DNA from: an uncultured Flavobacteriales bacterium
Lineage (GTDB): Bacteria; Bacteroidota; Bacteroidia; Flavobacteriales_E; Vicingaceae
Reading direction: 5' to 3'
NCBI GenBank assembly: GCA_913056345.1
Contig: CAJXMH010000004.1
Coordinates: 85,790 to 149,789, forward strand
DNA: 64,000 bases
The notes under the pieces were generated by a model. It had not been told where the DNA came from and ran no database searches. It was given only the letters and a program-made list of their open reading frames with translations. Within the stretch, counting starts at the first letter, position 1. The number at the start of each line of letters is the position of its first letter. The position numbers were made by a program, and so were the translations under genes. Positions 44,523 to 53,536 of this stretch are shown in pieces.

Positions 44523-45020
44523 TTATTTTACTCCAAATTTTTCATTTTCTCCCAAGTTTGGTGTCTCAGACTCCATTAATTGTGCTTTCGCGATTTCAAA
44601 AAGTTGAATCATTTTATTCTTCTTGGCATTCCAATGTTCGCCTTTATTGATTTTAACTTTTAAGATAGCTAAATCATCATCTTCTTTTCCATCTTCAAAC
44701 CAGCTAGCTATGTACGAATTCCAATATCGGTCAATTAACGCTTTATCTTCAGATAGCTGAGCATTTCCACTCAGTGATACATATATTTGATCTTTTGGCT
44801 CAGAAAAAGTGAGGCAAACATCTCTGTCTTCTCGTATTTCAAAAATCTTGGCAGCGTTTTTAGAAGTGTAAAAATAGAGAGTGCCATCATAGGCATCCTG
44901 CACCAATTGCATTGGCCTAGCGTGCATGCTTTCTCCTTCTTCATCTTTGGTTACAAGCATTCCTACTTTCACATCTTTAATTAGGTTCCAAATTAATTCT
45001 TTGTGTTCTGGACTTGACAT
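44523..45020 (-). CDS. Pyridoxamine-5'-phosphate-oxidase-family (general stress) protein
   Basis: The 165-residue protein resembles the general-stress protein 26 group of the split-barrel FMN-binding family: VGMLVTKDEEGESMHARPM (near 18-36), GTLYFYTSKNAAKIFEI, and YVSLSGNAQLSED. These bind FMN or F420-like flavins and act as flavin reductases or in stress protection. Ser/Thr/Arg contacts are in place. It is a single-gene unit with a terminator at 44476-44505. Confidence 0.85.
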   Translation of the reverse strand: MSSPEHKELIWNLIKDVKVGMLVTKDEEGESMHARPMQLVQDAYDGTLYFYTSKNAAKIFEIREDRDVCLTFSEPKDQIYVSLSGNAQLSEDKALIDRYWNSYIASWFEDGKEDDDLAILKVKINKGEHWNAKKNKMIQLFEIAKAQLMESETPNLGENEKFGVK

Positions 45021-45170
45021 ATTCTTTTGTTTTGGTTCAATAACCTTACAACTCAGGCCCGATACTTGTTTATGTGATTATAAATGAGGTTGTTAAGAAT
45101 GCTTAATTTGATGCGAAATAATCTCTTGATCCGAAATTATGATCATTTAAGAAGGGTAGTCTAAATCCTA

Positions 45171-45353
45171 TTAGATTATTTGTGCTAAATATCTGAGACT
45201 TAGAGTTGGAATTGTATCACCACAGCATTTATAACGAGGAAAGCTACTCTTGTCAACCAAAGCAACCTTTAGACCTGATTCCTTTAGCGCTAAAGCGCAG
45301 CTAGTTCCCGCAGGTCCTGTACCGATCATGGCAACATCGTAAACTTTTTCCAT
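45171..45353 (-). pseudogene. N-terminal fragment of an FAD-dependent oxidoreductase
   Basis: The 60 residues begin with a good start (MEKVYDVAMIGTGPAGTSCALALKES) and run through the FAD-binding GxGxxG and the following strand (VALVDKSSFPRYKCCGDTI), as in the geranylgeranyl-reductase/halogenase-like flavoproteins, but the frame ends after 60 residues where such proteins are 380 or more. The region downstream does not continue the family in any frame I read. The likely reading is a degraded or truncated gene, and not a functional short protein. Confidence 0.75.
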
Positions 45354-45386
45354 GGCATTAGTCTCTACACGTTAACTGATGCTTTT

Positions 45387-45806
45387 TTAATGGTCACCAT
45401 ATTTTTCTTTCATGTAAGCTAAAGACGCTCTGATAATTTTCTCTAAAACAGCTAGGTCTATATCCGCTAATTTTTTTACGTACAAACAAGATTTTCCGGT
45501 TTTATGCTTCCCCAATTTTTCCAATAAGGTTGGATAGCGGTTAATTCCTGATGAAAAGTATAGACTTAAGGCAGTTTTTCTGGGTGAAAAGCCTATTCTT
45601 AAAAAATCACCTTCTCTACCACTTTCGTATTTATAATGATAAGTACCAAAGCCGATGATGCTATCTCCCCACATTATCGCTTTTTCTCCGCTTAGCTCTT
45701 CCATGATCTTGAGCAAAGTGAAGGCGTCTTCTTTTCTCGTTTGAGGATCTACAGAGCTTAAAAATTCAAGCACAGAATTATGGTTTGCCTGTGTTTTATT
45801 TGCCAT
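45387..45806 (-). CDS. DUF1801 protein (YdhG-like)
   Basis: The 139-residue protein contains the family core IMWGDSIIGFGTYHYKYESGREG (near 58-80; here MWG...GFG) and the C-terminal LADIDLAVLEKIIRASLAYM. DUF1801 proteins have a frataxin-like fold; function in the cell is unclear. The pattern and length agree with the family. It sits between the flavoprotein fragment and the channel gene. Confidence 0.8.
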   Translation of the reverse strand: MANKTQANHNSVLEFLSSVDPQTRKEDAFTLLKIMEELSGEKAIMWGDSIIGFGTYHYKYESGREGDFLRIGFSPRKTALSLYFSSGINRYPTLLEKLGKHKTGKSCLYVKKLADIDLAVLEKIIRASLAYMKEKYGDH

Positions 45807-45822
45807 TTCTTAAATATTAAAC

Positions 45823-46911
45823 CTATTCTACTAGTCCGTACTGTTTTACCTTTTCTTGCCAACTTTTACTACCTATCAAGTTAATCAATTTGGGGTTGAG
45901 TTGGTCTAGCAAAACACTATGCTTGGGAAAACCGAGGCTGTAATATTGCCGTTTAAAAGTAAAAGGAAGTATCAATAGTTCATTTGATTCTATACTCTCT
46001 TGTAGTCGAAAACGCATTAAGGGCTCATCGTAAACAAAAGCATCTACTTGCCCCTTTTTAACTGCTTTTAGACCATCTTCTACGCTTTTAAAAGTTGAGA
46101 GGTTCATCTGTTTCTTTTTCAAGAAGATCTCACTAGATGAATTAGATATGGTTCCTGTTCTAAGCTTTCTTAGCTCAGCCATGCTGTTTACTTCACTGCC
46201 CAATTGACCTACTGTTAGAGAGGCAGCAATGGAAGCCGTGAATCCGGAAATAATAATCAGAGCAGTGAACATCCAAATTAAGGTGGTTATTTTACCGGCA
46301 GCAGTCACAGGTGCTTTATCTCCATAACCAACGGTAGTCATGGTAACTGCAGAGAACCAAAGCCCACTAAAAAGACCTGAGGCTCCTTTTTCAAAATGTG
46401 GATTCTTTTTACGTTCAAAGGCCCAAATAATCAATCCAAAAAATAAAATGACAAGCAATAAGAGTAGAACTGCTTTCAAGAAATTTATTGAAAATAAGTT
46501 GCTCAAGATCAACCAAAGTTGGCTATCGTTTTCATTTCTCATCAAAATAGCTAAATTGCTAATTGCGAAAGGTTGGCTGAAGTCCATCCGCTCCAACCTT
46601 TCTGCAGTAACCGTAAGGGGATTAATGCTCAGGTCTACTTCACCCTTTTCAACAGCTGTAATTAAATTTTCGAGATCGTAAGCTTGGTACTCAACCGTAA
46701 GCGCCATTTCTCTCGCCAGCTCTTCTATTAAAAAGACACTGATTCCATCTATTTTACCTGCTGAATTTTGGTAAACAAAGGGCGGAGAATCTTTATACCC
46801 TACCTTTAAACTAGTTGTCGAATTTAGCAGGCTATCCTGCTTTGCCTCAAGCATATTAGGGATAAAAAACAAGCAAAGTAAAAGAAAGGACAGCTTAAAT
46901 TTTATGCTCAA
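45823..46911 (-). CDS. GluR0-like ligand-gated potassium channel
   Basis: The 362-residue protein combines a periplasmic solute-binding domain (split lobes about 35-130 and 245-362) with an inserted pore: M1 (145-165), selectivity filter TVGYGD (193-198) and a second helix (205-232). This order, substrate-binding lobe S1, pore, lobe S2, is that of the prokaryotic ionotropic glutamate receptor GluR0, with a K+-type filter. The lobe motifs (SINPLTVTAERLERMDFSQPF) resemble amino-acid-binding SBPs. It has a signal peptide (cleaved near residue 22). It could sense an amino acid and conduct K+. It is not linked to a kinase or transporter, and apaG follows 11 bases upstream. Confidence 0.88.
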   Translation of the reverse strand: MSIKFKLSFLLLCLFFIPNMLEAKQDSLLNSTTSLKVGYKDSPPFVYQNSAGKIDGISVFLIEELAREMALTVEYQAYDLENLITAVEKGEVDLSINPLTVTAERLERMDFSQPFAISNLAILMRNENDSQLWLILSNLFSINFLKAVLLLLLVILFFGLIIWAFERKKNPHFEKGASGLFSGLWFSAVTMTTVGYGDKAPVTAAGKITTLIWMFTALIIISGFTASIAASLTVGQLGSEVNSMAELRKLRTGTISNSSSEIFLKKKQMNLSTFKSVEDGLKAVKKGQVDAFVYDEPLMRFRLQESIESNELLILPFTFKRQYYSLGFPKHSVLLDQLNPKLINLIGSKSWQEKVKQYGLVE

Positions 46912-46922
46912 ACCTCTGGTTG

Positions 46923-47309
46923 TTAATTTAGTCGTGAAGGGGTAATTAATTGGAATTCAGGTATCTTTACTTCAAAAAGCTTATCGGTTGCTAAGTTCTT
47001 CATCAAATAATTTCCCCACATTAGCCCAATATCTGAACTCAATTCACAGAAAGATTGATAGGAATGTTCTTCTTGGGGCTGGATTATAGGTTGTTGTCCA
47101 ACCACACCTTCGCCTTTTACTTCCTTAATGCTGTTGTTGGAGTCGAATATGTACCAATGTCGACTAAGAAGTTGAACAGGATCTGCTGTCTCGTTTCGAA
47201 TATATATGTTGTAACTAAACATAAAATGATTCTCATCCGTGCGAGAGTATTCAGCTAAAAATTTCGTTACTGCTTTCACTACGACTTGTCTACTAAGTTT
47301 AGGCGCCAT
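46923..47309 (-). CDS. apaG: ApaG protein
   Basis: ApaG is a beta-sandwich protein of unknown biochemical role, linked in E. coli to Co2+ resistance and Ap4A metabolism. The 128 residues contain FSYNIYIRNETADPVQLLSRHWYIFDS (Asn-rich core) and the glycine-rich GEGVVGQQPIIQP, both typical. It is between the T9SS plug gene (six bases away) and the channel gene, on the same strand, and so probably in one transcript. Confidence 0.92.
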   Translation of the reverse strand: MAPKLSRQVVVKAVTKFLAEYSRTDENHFMFSYNIYIRNETADPVQLLSRHWYIFDSNNSIKEVKGEGVVGQQPIIQPQEEHSYQSFCELSSDIGLMWGNYLMKNLATDKLFEVKIPEFQLITPSRLN

Positions 47310-47315
47310 TTGCTT

Positions 47316-48707
47316 TTAGTTTTGAGGTCCGTTGGCTTGCGGTGCATTCGAGTTTTGTAAAGCAAAACCTACCAATCTGTCGTAGATCTCACCTTGATTT
47401 CGATGATAGACCAAGATATAATAATTATTTTCCGCTTCTGAGTGCGTTCCTTCGATCATACTCAGGTCTCCTTCTGTCTCTCCTTTAGGAAGAAAGGCAT
47501 ACATGTAGTTGTAGTAGCCTTGTTTTAGAACTGTTTCTAAACGGTATTCTTTTTCCACTTCAACATATTCCATTTTAAATTCATCCTTAAACTCCCATTC
47601 ACTCAACTCACCAAAAACATAAATGTCACCTCCCAATAGGGGTGTTTCCCTTTTTAGCGTAAAGTTGGTGTACATGTAATCTGCTTCCTTATTGGAATTT
47701 TGACTGTTGTCGCGTTTGACCAACCGTTGGCCATTAATATCGTTTTGAAAATAGTAACGCCTAAAAGACCTTGGTTCATCAGGAATTACCCAAACATGAT
47801 TTTTACCATTAATAATCTGAATACCATCAACATTCATGGCCTGGTAAAGAAAATCTTTAGTGTCGAAAAAACGGAACTCATTTCCTCCATCAAAAAGGTT
47901 TTTATCTTCGTAATTATAGACCAGTTCGTTTCCTTTTACAAATAGGGGCTTCAAATTACTGATGGCGTTATCCCACCTTCTATTTTGCATAATAAAAACA
48001 CTTAGATCAGCATAGGGGTCTTGCACTTGGTAGTTCCTAAGGTCTACAGTGAGATCTACTTCTTGTTTGTAATCTCTAAATCTTGCTAGGGTAGCAATTT
48101 TAATTCTTGGCGTAACACTAATTTTTTTATCTACCACAAAAAAGCGTCGTGTTAAGATCAAGTCTTCAGGATCATTGTTGGCATAGACCTTTAAAACGTA
48201 ATTCCCCGATTTTATAAATTTAATTTCTCGATTTGGGAACTCAAGCCGATAGTGTATATATTGAAATAGGGTATTAAAAGAGTAATTGTAATCCTCAATG
48301 AATCCTTGAAAAAATCCTTGAATATACTCTTGCGGATTCAGGTCTGAAGGTTGCCAATTAGCATTGCAATGCACAAATTCATAAGAGTAGGTATGAAATT
48401 CTTGATCTAGATCATCAAAATGTAATTGTAATTGCTTGTTGTCGTTTAGAAAAATAACAGGAAAAGAAAGCGGTTGATCTTTTACGTAAAGTTGCGCTGT
48501 TTTTATGTTCTTTTTGTAGATGTGATCATTGTATTGAATGGCATTATTGACCTCTGATTGTAAAGCTTCATTTGTTTGAAGGTCACGGGTATTGTTGGCA
48601 TTGGAGGCGGGCTTCGTAACTGCCTTTTCACTGCTCATTAAGCCCTTATTGGCGCAAGAAAACAGCAAAACGATAGAGCTTAAATAAAGGAATAGCATCT
48701 GCTTCAT
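47316..48707 (-). CDS. T9SS plug-family protein (DUF5103)
   Basis: The 463-residue lipoprotein (lipobox LFSC, Cys18) contains the DUF5103 features: YNDHIYKKNIKTAQLYVKDQP, LDQEFHTYSYEFVHCNANWQPSDL, and YRLEFPNREIKFIKSGNYVLKV. The family includes the plug that blocks the translocon pore in structures of the SprA complex. It is predicted to sit at the outer membrane. In this window it is the only recognisable T9SS component, and it is consistent with the two T9SS cargo genes (19555 and 25786). Confidence 0.87.
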   Translation of the reverse strand: MKQMLFLYLSSIVLLFSCANKGLMSSEKAVTKPASNANNTRDLQTNEALQSEVNNAIQYNDHIYKKNIKTAQLYVKDQPLSFPVIFLNDNKQLQLHFDDLDQEFHTYSYEFVHCNANWQPSDLNPQEYIQGFFQGFIEDYNYSFNTLFQYIHYRLEFPNREIKFIKSGNYVLKVYANNDPEDLILTRRFFVVDKKISVTPRIKIATLARFRDYKQEVDLTVDLRNYQVQDPYADLSVFIMQNRRWDNAISNLKPLFVKGNELVYNYEDKNLFDGGNEFRFFDTKDFLYQAMNVDGIQIINGKNHVWVIPDEPRSFRRYYFQNDINGQRLVKRDNSQNSNKEADYMYTNFTLKRETPLLGGDIYVFGELSEWEFKDEFKMEYVEVEKEYRLETVLKQGYYNYMYAFLPKGETEGDLSMIEGTHSEAENNYYILVYHRNQGEIYDRLVGFALQNSNAPQANGPQN

Positions 48708-48862
48708 AAGATAAAATTATAGGGTAAAAATAATCAATGCGAACAGATAGCAAGCATTAGTGGTTAATGAGTTAAAATGGTAAAAAATTTACTGCCTTAA
48801 TTTATTGTTAAATAAAAGTTTAAAAAAGCGGCAAAAACAGAAATAAAAAATGAGATAAGTCT

Positions 48863-48870
48863 TATTTTTG
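48863..48870 (+). promoter_or_regulatory. Candidate nqr operon promoter -7 box
   Basis: TATTTTTG fits TAnnTTTG and is 28 bases before the nqrA ATG. The upstream bases hold no TTG at 19-base spacing. The whole 191-base region before nqrA is very AT-rich and contains no hairpin I can defend. Confidence 0.45.
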
Positions 48871-48898
48871 CGCCCAAAATCGAACTGAAAAAGAAACT

Positions 48899-50251
48899 AT
48901 GTCGAATGTGCTGAAACTCAGAAAAGGAGTAGACATTAAATTGGTAGGAGAGGCTGATAAGGTGTTAGTTGATGCTCCTCATCCCAAAACAGTGGCCATA
49001 AAACCAACTGATTTTGAGGGAATAAAGCCCAAGGTTGTGGTAAAGAAAGGCCATGAGGTCAAAGCGGGTACTACCATCATGTATGACAAAAATCATGAGG
49101 CGGTAAAGTTCACTTCTCCTGTTAGTGGAGAAATAGTTGAAGTAAAACGTGGAGACAAGCGTAAGCTTTTAGAAATAATCATTTTAGCTGATTCAGAAAT
49201 TCGCTACGAAGATTTTAAAGCTGCTGATCCGAATTCTTTGGAGCGAGATGCTATTGTTGATAAGATTTGTTCTGCAGGGCTTTGGCCTTTTATTAAGCAG
49301 CGTCCTTATGATGTAATTGCAAACCCTGAAGATAAGCCAAAATCAATCTTTATATCAGCCTTTGATTCATCTCCTCTCGCGCCAGACAATGATTTCATTC
49401 TGCATGGAGAAGGAGAAGCTTTTCAAGCAGGAATCGATGCAATTGCTAAACTAACGGAAGGGAAAGTTCACTTGACCACAAATGCAGCGACTAAAGCTGA
49501 TGATGTTTTTACTAGCGCAAAAAATGTTGTTCATCATCAAGTAAGTGGCCCTCATCCTGCAGGAAATGTAGGAGTTCAAATACATCACTTTGACCCAGTT
49601 GGTAGAGGAGATGTAATTTGGACCTTGAAGCCACAAGATGTTTGGACTATAGGAAAGCTCTTTCTAACAGGAAAGTTGGATGCTCGAAGAGTAATCGCAC
49701 TGACCGGTTCAAAAATCAGCAATCGAAAATACTTCCGAACTATTCTAGGTACATCTACAAAAGATTTGTTTGAGCAGAATGCGGAGAAAGGAAACAGCAG
49801 GTTTATCAGCGGGAATGTGCTTACAGGCACAAAGATTCATGCCGATGGGTACCTCGGTTTTTATGATTACCAATTAACAGCCATTCCTGAAGGCGGAGAG
49901 CCTGAAATGTTTGGTTGGATCAAGCCTGATCCAAGTAAGTTTAGTCTTTCCAGAGCATTGCCATCTTGGTTAATTCCTGGGAAGAAATTTGATTTGAATG
50001 CAAATATGAATGGGGAAGAGAGACCTTTTGTTGTTACTGAAGAATATGAAAAGGTCTTCCCTTTTGACATTTATCCAGTACAATTGATCAAAGCCATTAT
50101 GGTTGAAGACGTAGAGTTGATGGAGGAACTTGGAATTTACGAAGTAGCTCCGGAAGACTTTGCACTTTGCGAAACCATTTGTACTTCTAAAATACCATCC
50201 CAAACCATTGTTCGCGAAGGCTTATCAAAGCTTCGCATTGAAATGAGTTAA
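48899..50251 (+). CDS. nqrA: Na+-translocating NADH:quinone reductase subunit A
   Basis: NqrA is the soluble ubiquinone-side subunit. The 450 residues open with MSNVLKLRKGVDIKLVGEA and continue with HEVKAGTTIMYDK, SPVSGEIVEVKRGDKRK and PFIKQRPYDVIA, as in known NqrA. First gene of six in order A-B-C-D-E-F, with intergenic spacings of 11-20 bases. The host therefore pumps Na+ instead of, or besides, H+ with NADH. Confidence 0.97.
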   Translation: MSNVLKLRKGVDIKLVGEADKVLVDAPHPKTVAIKPTDFEGIKPKVVVKKGHEVKAGTTIMYDKNHEAVKFTSPVSGEIVEVKRGDKRKLLEIIILADSEIRYEDFKAADPNSLERDAIVDKICSAGLWPFIKQRPYDVIANPEDKPKSIFISAFDSSPLAPDNDFILHGEGEAFQAGIDAIAKLTEGKVHLTTNAATKADDVFTSAKNVVHHQVSGPHPAGNVGVQIHHFDPVGRGDVIWTLKPQDVWTIGKLFLTGKLDARRVIALTGSKISNRKYFRTILGTSTKDLFEQNAEKGNSRFISGNVLTGTKIHADGYLGFYDYQLTAIPEGGEPEMFGWIKPDPSKFSLSRALPSWLIPGKKFDLNANMNGEERPFVVTEEYEKVFPFDIYPVQLIKAIMVEDVELMEELGIYEVAPEDFALCETICTSKIPSQTIVREGLSKLRIEMS

Positions 50252-50271
50252 GTAAATAAAATCTTATAACA

Positions 50272-51468
50272 ATGAGTAACGCAATTCACAATTTCTTAGA
50301 AGAAAAAGTTAAGCCAAACTTTGACAAGGGTGGTAAGTTAGAGAAGTACTATCCTGCTTATGATGCATTGGAAACTTTCATGTTCGTTCCTGGTCACACT
50401 ACCGGTAAGACTGGCTCTCACATACGTGACGGCATCGACATGAAAAGAACCATGATCATGGTGGTTGTAGCACTACTTCCGGCATTATTATTCGGAATAT
50501 GGAACACCGGTCACCAGTATTACCTTGCTCTAGGTGAGCAGGCTGACTTCATGACCAAGGTAATTTATGGAGCAATTGAAGTCTTACCAATTGTTGTGGT
50601 TTCTTACGCCGCAGGTTTGGGAGTAGAATTTATCTTCGCGATTATTAACAAGCATCAAGTAAACGAAGGTTTTCTGGTATCAGGAATGCTCATCCCCTTA
50701 TGTTTACCCGTAGAAATTCCCTTATGGATGGTAGCAGCAGCGACTATTTTCGCAGTGATCATAGGCAAGGAGGTTTTCGGTGGAACTGGAATGAATATCT
50801 TGAATGTGGCACTAACTGCTAGAGCATTCTTGTTCTTCGCATATCCAACATGGATGTCAGGAGATAAAGTTTGGATTGGTGAAGGAACCAACGAAGCAGT
50901 TGCTTACGCGGATGGATCTACAGGTGCAACATTATTGGCTCAAGCTACTGAAAAATCGAGTGGATTCGTCAACGCAGCAGGGGCGCAATATGGCGATACC
51001 TTTTGGAATGCTTTTATGGGTTTCATCCCCGGATCTATCGGTGAAACTTCTACACTAGCCATTTTAATTGGAGCTGCTATTCTTTTAATAACAGGAATCG
51101 CAAGTTGGAAGATCATGTTGTCAGGTGTTTTGGGAGCTTATGTAATGGGCTTGATCTTTAACGCTTTCGCAGTGAATCCATTTATGGAAGTACCTGCGCA
51201 TTACCATTTGGTTATGGGAGGATTTGCTTTCGGAATCGTCTTTATGGCGACTGATCCGGTATCGGCAGCACAAACTTCGACAGGTAAATATGTATATGGT
51301 TTCTTAATTGGGATATTAGGAATCATGATCCGAGTTTTCAACCCGGCTTATCCTGAAGGAATTATGTTGGCCATTCTATTTATGAATGTTATGGCTCCTT
51401 TAATTGACCACTATGTAATTCAAGCAAACATTAAAAGAAGAAAAAAGAGAACGCTAGCAGTAGCATAA
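50272..51468 (+). CDS. nqrB: Na+-translocating NADH:quinone reductase subunit B
   Basis: Integral membrane subunit with ten expected helices and a covalently bound FMN. The flavinylation motif is present as DGSTGAT (214-220) with Thr220 as the expected attachment residue. Other landmarks are VSGMLIPLCLPVEIPLW and MATDPVSAAQTSTGKYVYG. Length 398 compares with about 412 in Vibrio. ApbE, the flavin transferase that makes this bond, is not next to the operon in this window. Confidence 0.97.
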   Translation: MSNAIHNFLEEKVKPNFDKGGKLEKYYPAYDALETFMFVPGHTTGKTGSHIRDGIDMKRTMIMVVVALLPALLFGIWNTGHQYYLALGEQADFMTKVIYGAIEVLPIVVVSYAAGLGVEFIFAIINKHQVNEGFLVSGMLIPLCLPVEIPLWMVAAATIFAVIIGKEVFGGTGMNILNVALTARAFLFFAYPTWMSGDKVWIGEGTNEAVAYADGSTGATLLAQATEKSSGFVNAAGAQYGDTFWNAFMGFIPGSIGETSTLAILIGAAILLITGIASWKIMLSGVLGAYVMGLIFNAFAVNPFMEVPAHYHLVMGGFAFGIVFMATDPVSAAQTSTGKYVYGFLIGILGIMIRVFNPAYPEGIMLAILFMNVMAPLIDHYVIQANIKRRKKRTLAVA

Positions 51469-51479
51469 AGCAAAATATC

Positions 51480-52202
51480 ATGGACGTTAATAAAAATTCA
51501 TACACTTTTACTTTCTCTGCAATCTTAGTAATTGTAGTGGCGGGACTATTAGCTTTTGTAGCCGAGTCTCTAAAGCCTATGCAGAAAGAGAACGTAAAGC
51601 TTGAGAAAATGCAAAATATTCTTGCATCAGTCAAAGTAGAGGCCACCCCTTCAGAGGCAGAGGAAAAGTTTAAGCAGTACATTGTTGAGCAAAAAATGTT
51701 GAATGCCCAAGGGGAAGTCGTAGCCCCTGAAGATATGGGTCCGTTTGATGTTGATGTAGTAAAACAATATAAAACGGAAGCACCTGCAGATAGGCTTTAT
51801 CCTTTATTTGTTTTTGAAGATAAAGGAGAGCGAAAGTTTATTGTCCCACTAGCAGGTAAAGGACTGTGGGGTCCAATTTGGGGTTATGTAGCCTTGGATC
51901 AGGATATGGAAACAGTTTATGGTTCAACCTTTGACCATAAAACAGAAACACCGGGATTGGGTGCAGAAATCAATCAAGACTTTTTTCAAGATAAATTTAT
52001 AGGTAAAAGCATCTTTAATACTAATGGTGAATTTGTTTCAATAGAAGTTGCTAAAGGTGGCACTGACGTTGAAGGAAATGCTCACATGGTTGACGGCATA
52101 TCAGGAGGAACAATCACATCCAAAGGTGTTGGAGAAATGATGGAAAGAACATTAAAGGTATACGTGCCTTATTTCAAAGGAAATCAAAAAGCCGCACTTT
52201 AA
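51480..52202 (+). CDS. nqrC: Na+-translocating NADH:quinone reductase subunit C
   Basis: One N-terminal membrane helix (8-29) is followed by a periplasmic FMN domain. The covalent flavin site reads DGISGGTIT (205-213) with Thr211, where most proteins have SGAT, so the motif is a conservative variant. The segment GLWGPIWGYVALD and ETPGLGAEI are typical. 240 residues, slightly shorter than in Vibrio (257). Confidence 0.96.
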   Translation: MDVNKNSYTFTFSAILVIVVAGLLAFVAESLKPMQKENVKLEKMQNILASVKVEATPSEAEEKFKQYIVEQKMLNAQGEVVAPEDMGPFDVDVVKQYKTEAPADRLYPLFVFEDKGERKFIVPLAGKGLWGPIWGYVALDQDMETVYGSTFDHKTETPGLGAEINQDFFQDKFIGKSIFNTNGEFVSIEVAKGGTDVEGNAHMVDGISGGTITSKGVGEMMERTLKVYVPYFKGNQKAAL

Positions 52203-52214
52203 AACTATAGCATT

Positions 52215-52892
52215 ATGAGTGAAACTGCAGAAGCACAAGTTGTAGCAAAAGAGCCCAAAGAGCCTCTTTTTTCAAAAAAGAATAAAAAGTTACTTTCAGA
52301 TCCGCTGAATGATGATAATCCGATTACCATACAGGTATTGGGAATTTGTTCAGCTTTAGCAATTACCGTACAGTTAAAGCCCACTTTCGTGATGTCGGTT
52401 TCTGTACTATTTGTAATGATTGGGGGAAACCTGATTGTTTCATGGTTAAGAAACCTGATTCCTAGTCGTGTTAGAATTATTGTACAATTGGTGATTGTTG
52501 CAACACTTGTAATTTTGGTAGATCAAGTGTTGAAAGCATATTTATATGACGTAAGTAAGCAATTGTCCGTTTTTGTCGGATTGATCATAACCAACTGTAT
52601 CATTATGGGACGCTTAGAGGCTTTTGCCTTAGGTAATAAAGCATGGCCTTCATTTTTAGATGCAATTGGAAATGCGGCAGGTTACGCATGGATCATGTTG
52701 GCAGTGGCTTTTGCAAGAGAACTTTTTGGTTCAGGAACCTTATGGGGCTTTCAAATTGTTCCTGATTTCCTATATGATTTCGGTTATGCAGATAATGGAT
52801 TGATGATTCTGCCTCCGATGGCTTTGATCACAGTAGGAATCATTATCTGGGTGCAACGTTCTAAGAATACCAAACTAATAGAAGAAAACTAA
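52215..52892 (+). CDS. nqrD: Na+-translocating NADH:quinone reductase subunit D
   Basis: A six-helix membrane subunit of the Na+ pathway. NDDNPITIQVLGICSALAIT and QLSVFVGLIITNCIIMGRLEAFA are typical of NqrD/RnfE; the Cys in NCIIMGR takes part in the intramembrane 2Fe-2S centre with NqrE. The N-terminal 25 residues are more charged than in E. coli-type homologues. 225 residues. Confidence 0.97.
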   Translation: MSETAEAQVVAKEPKEPLFSKKNKKLLSDPLNDDNPITIQVLGICSALAITVQLKPTFVMSVSVLFVMIGGNLIVSWLRNLIPSRVRIIVQLVIVATLVILVDQVLKAYLYDVSKQLSVFVGLIITNCIIMGRLEAFALGNKAWPSFLDAIGNAAGYAWIMLAVAFARELFGSGTLWGFQIVPDFLYDFGYADNGLMILPPMALITVGIIIWVQRSKNTKLIEEN

Positions 52893-52907
52893 TAACAAAG
52901 AAGCGCT

Positions 52908-53522
52908 ATGGAATACGTTAATATATTCGTGAAGTCGATTTTTGTCGACAATATGATCTTCGCCTACTTTTTAGGAATGTGCTCATACCTTGCCGTTTCT
53001 AAAACTGTGAAGACAGGAGTTGGCCTTGGAGCAGCAGTAATCTTCGTTTTGGGAATTACAGTCCCGATTAACTACTTACTCGAAAACTACGTGCTTAAAG
53101 AAGGAGCATTAGTTTGGTTGGGTGAAGAGTTTGCTACAGTTGATTTAAGCTTCTTGAGCTTTATCATGTTTATTGCAGTAATTGCCTCTATGGTACAATT
53201 GGTTGAAATGGCGGTAGAGAAGTTTGCCCCTGCTTTATATGGAGCTTTAGGAATCTTTCTACCGCTTATTGCAGTAAACTGCTCTATTCTTGGAGGTAGT
53301 CTATTCATGCAGGAGCGTCAATATGCGAACATTGCTGAGGCAACTGTGTTTGGCTTAGGGTCAGGTGTTGGTTGGTTTTTAGCTATTGTTGCAATTGCTG
53401 CAATCCGTGAAAAAATCAAATATTCAAACGTACCTGCCCCACTAAGAGGATTGGGTATAACCTTTATTTTAACAGGACTTATGGGTATTGCATTCATGAG
53501 TTTTATGGGAATTGAACTATAA
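52908..53522 (+). CDS. nqrE: Na+-translocating NADH:quinone reductase subunit E
   Basis: A six-helix partner of NqrD with the sequences [20 protein letters not shown] and [13 protein letters not shown], where the Cys residues bind the membrane 2Fe-2S centre with NqrD. 204 residues, the usual 198-205. It starts 15 bases after nqrD and ends 14 bases before nqrF. Confidence 0.97.
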   Translation: MEYVNIFVKSIFVDNMIFAYFLGMCSYLAVSKTVKTGVGLGAAVIFVLGITVPINYLLENYVLKEGALVWLGEEFATVDLSFLSFIMFIAVIASMVQLVEMAVEKFAPALYGALGIFLPLIAVNCSILGGSLFMQERQYANIAEATVFGLGSGVGWFLAIVAIAAIREKIKYSNVPAPLRGLGITFILTGLMGIAFMSFMGIEL

Positions 53523-53536
53523 AAGAAACGATACAG

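Noticed and set aside
45021..45170. Possible remnant of the flavoprotein gene downstream of its fragment
   Set aside because: No frame continues the family, so I report only the fragment.
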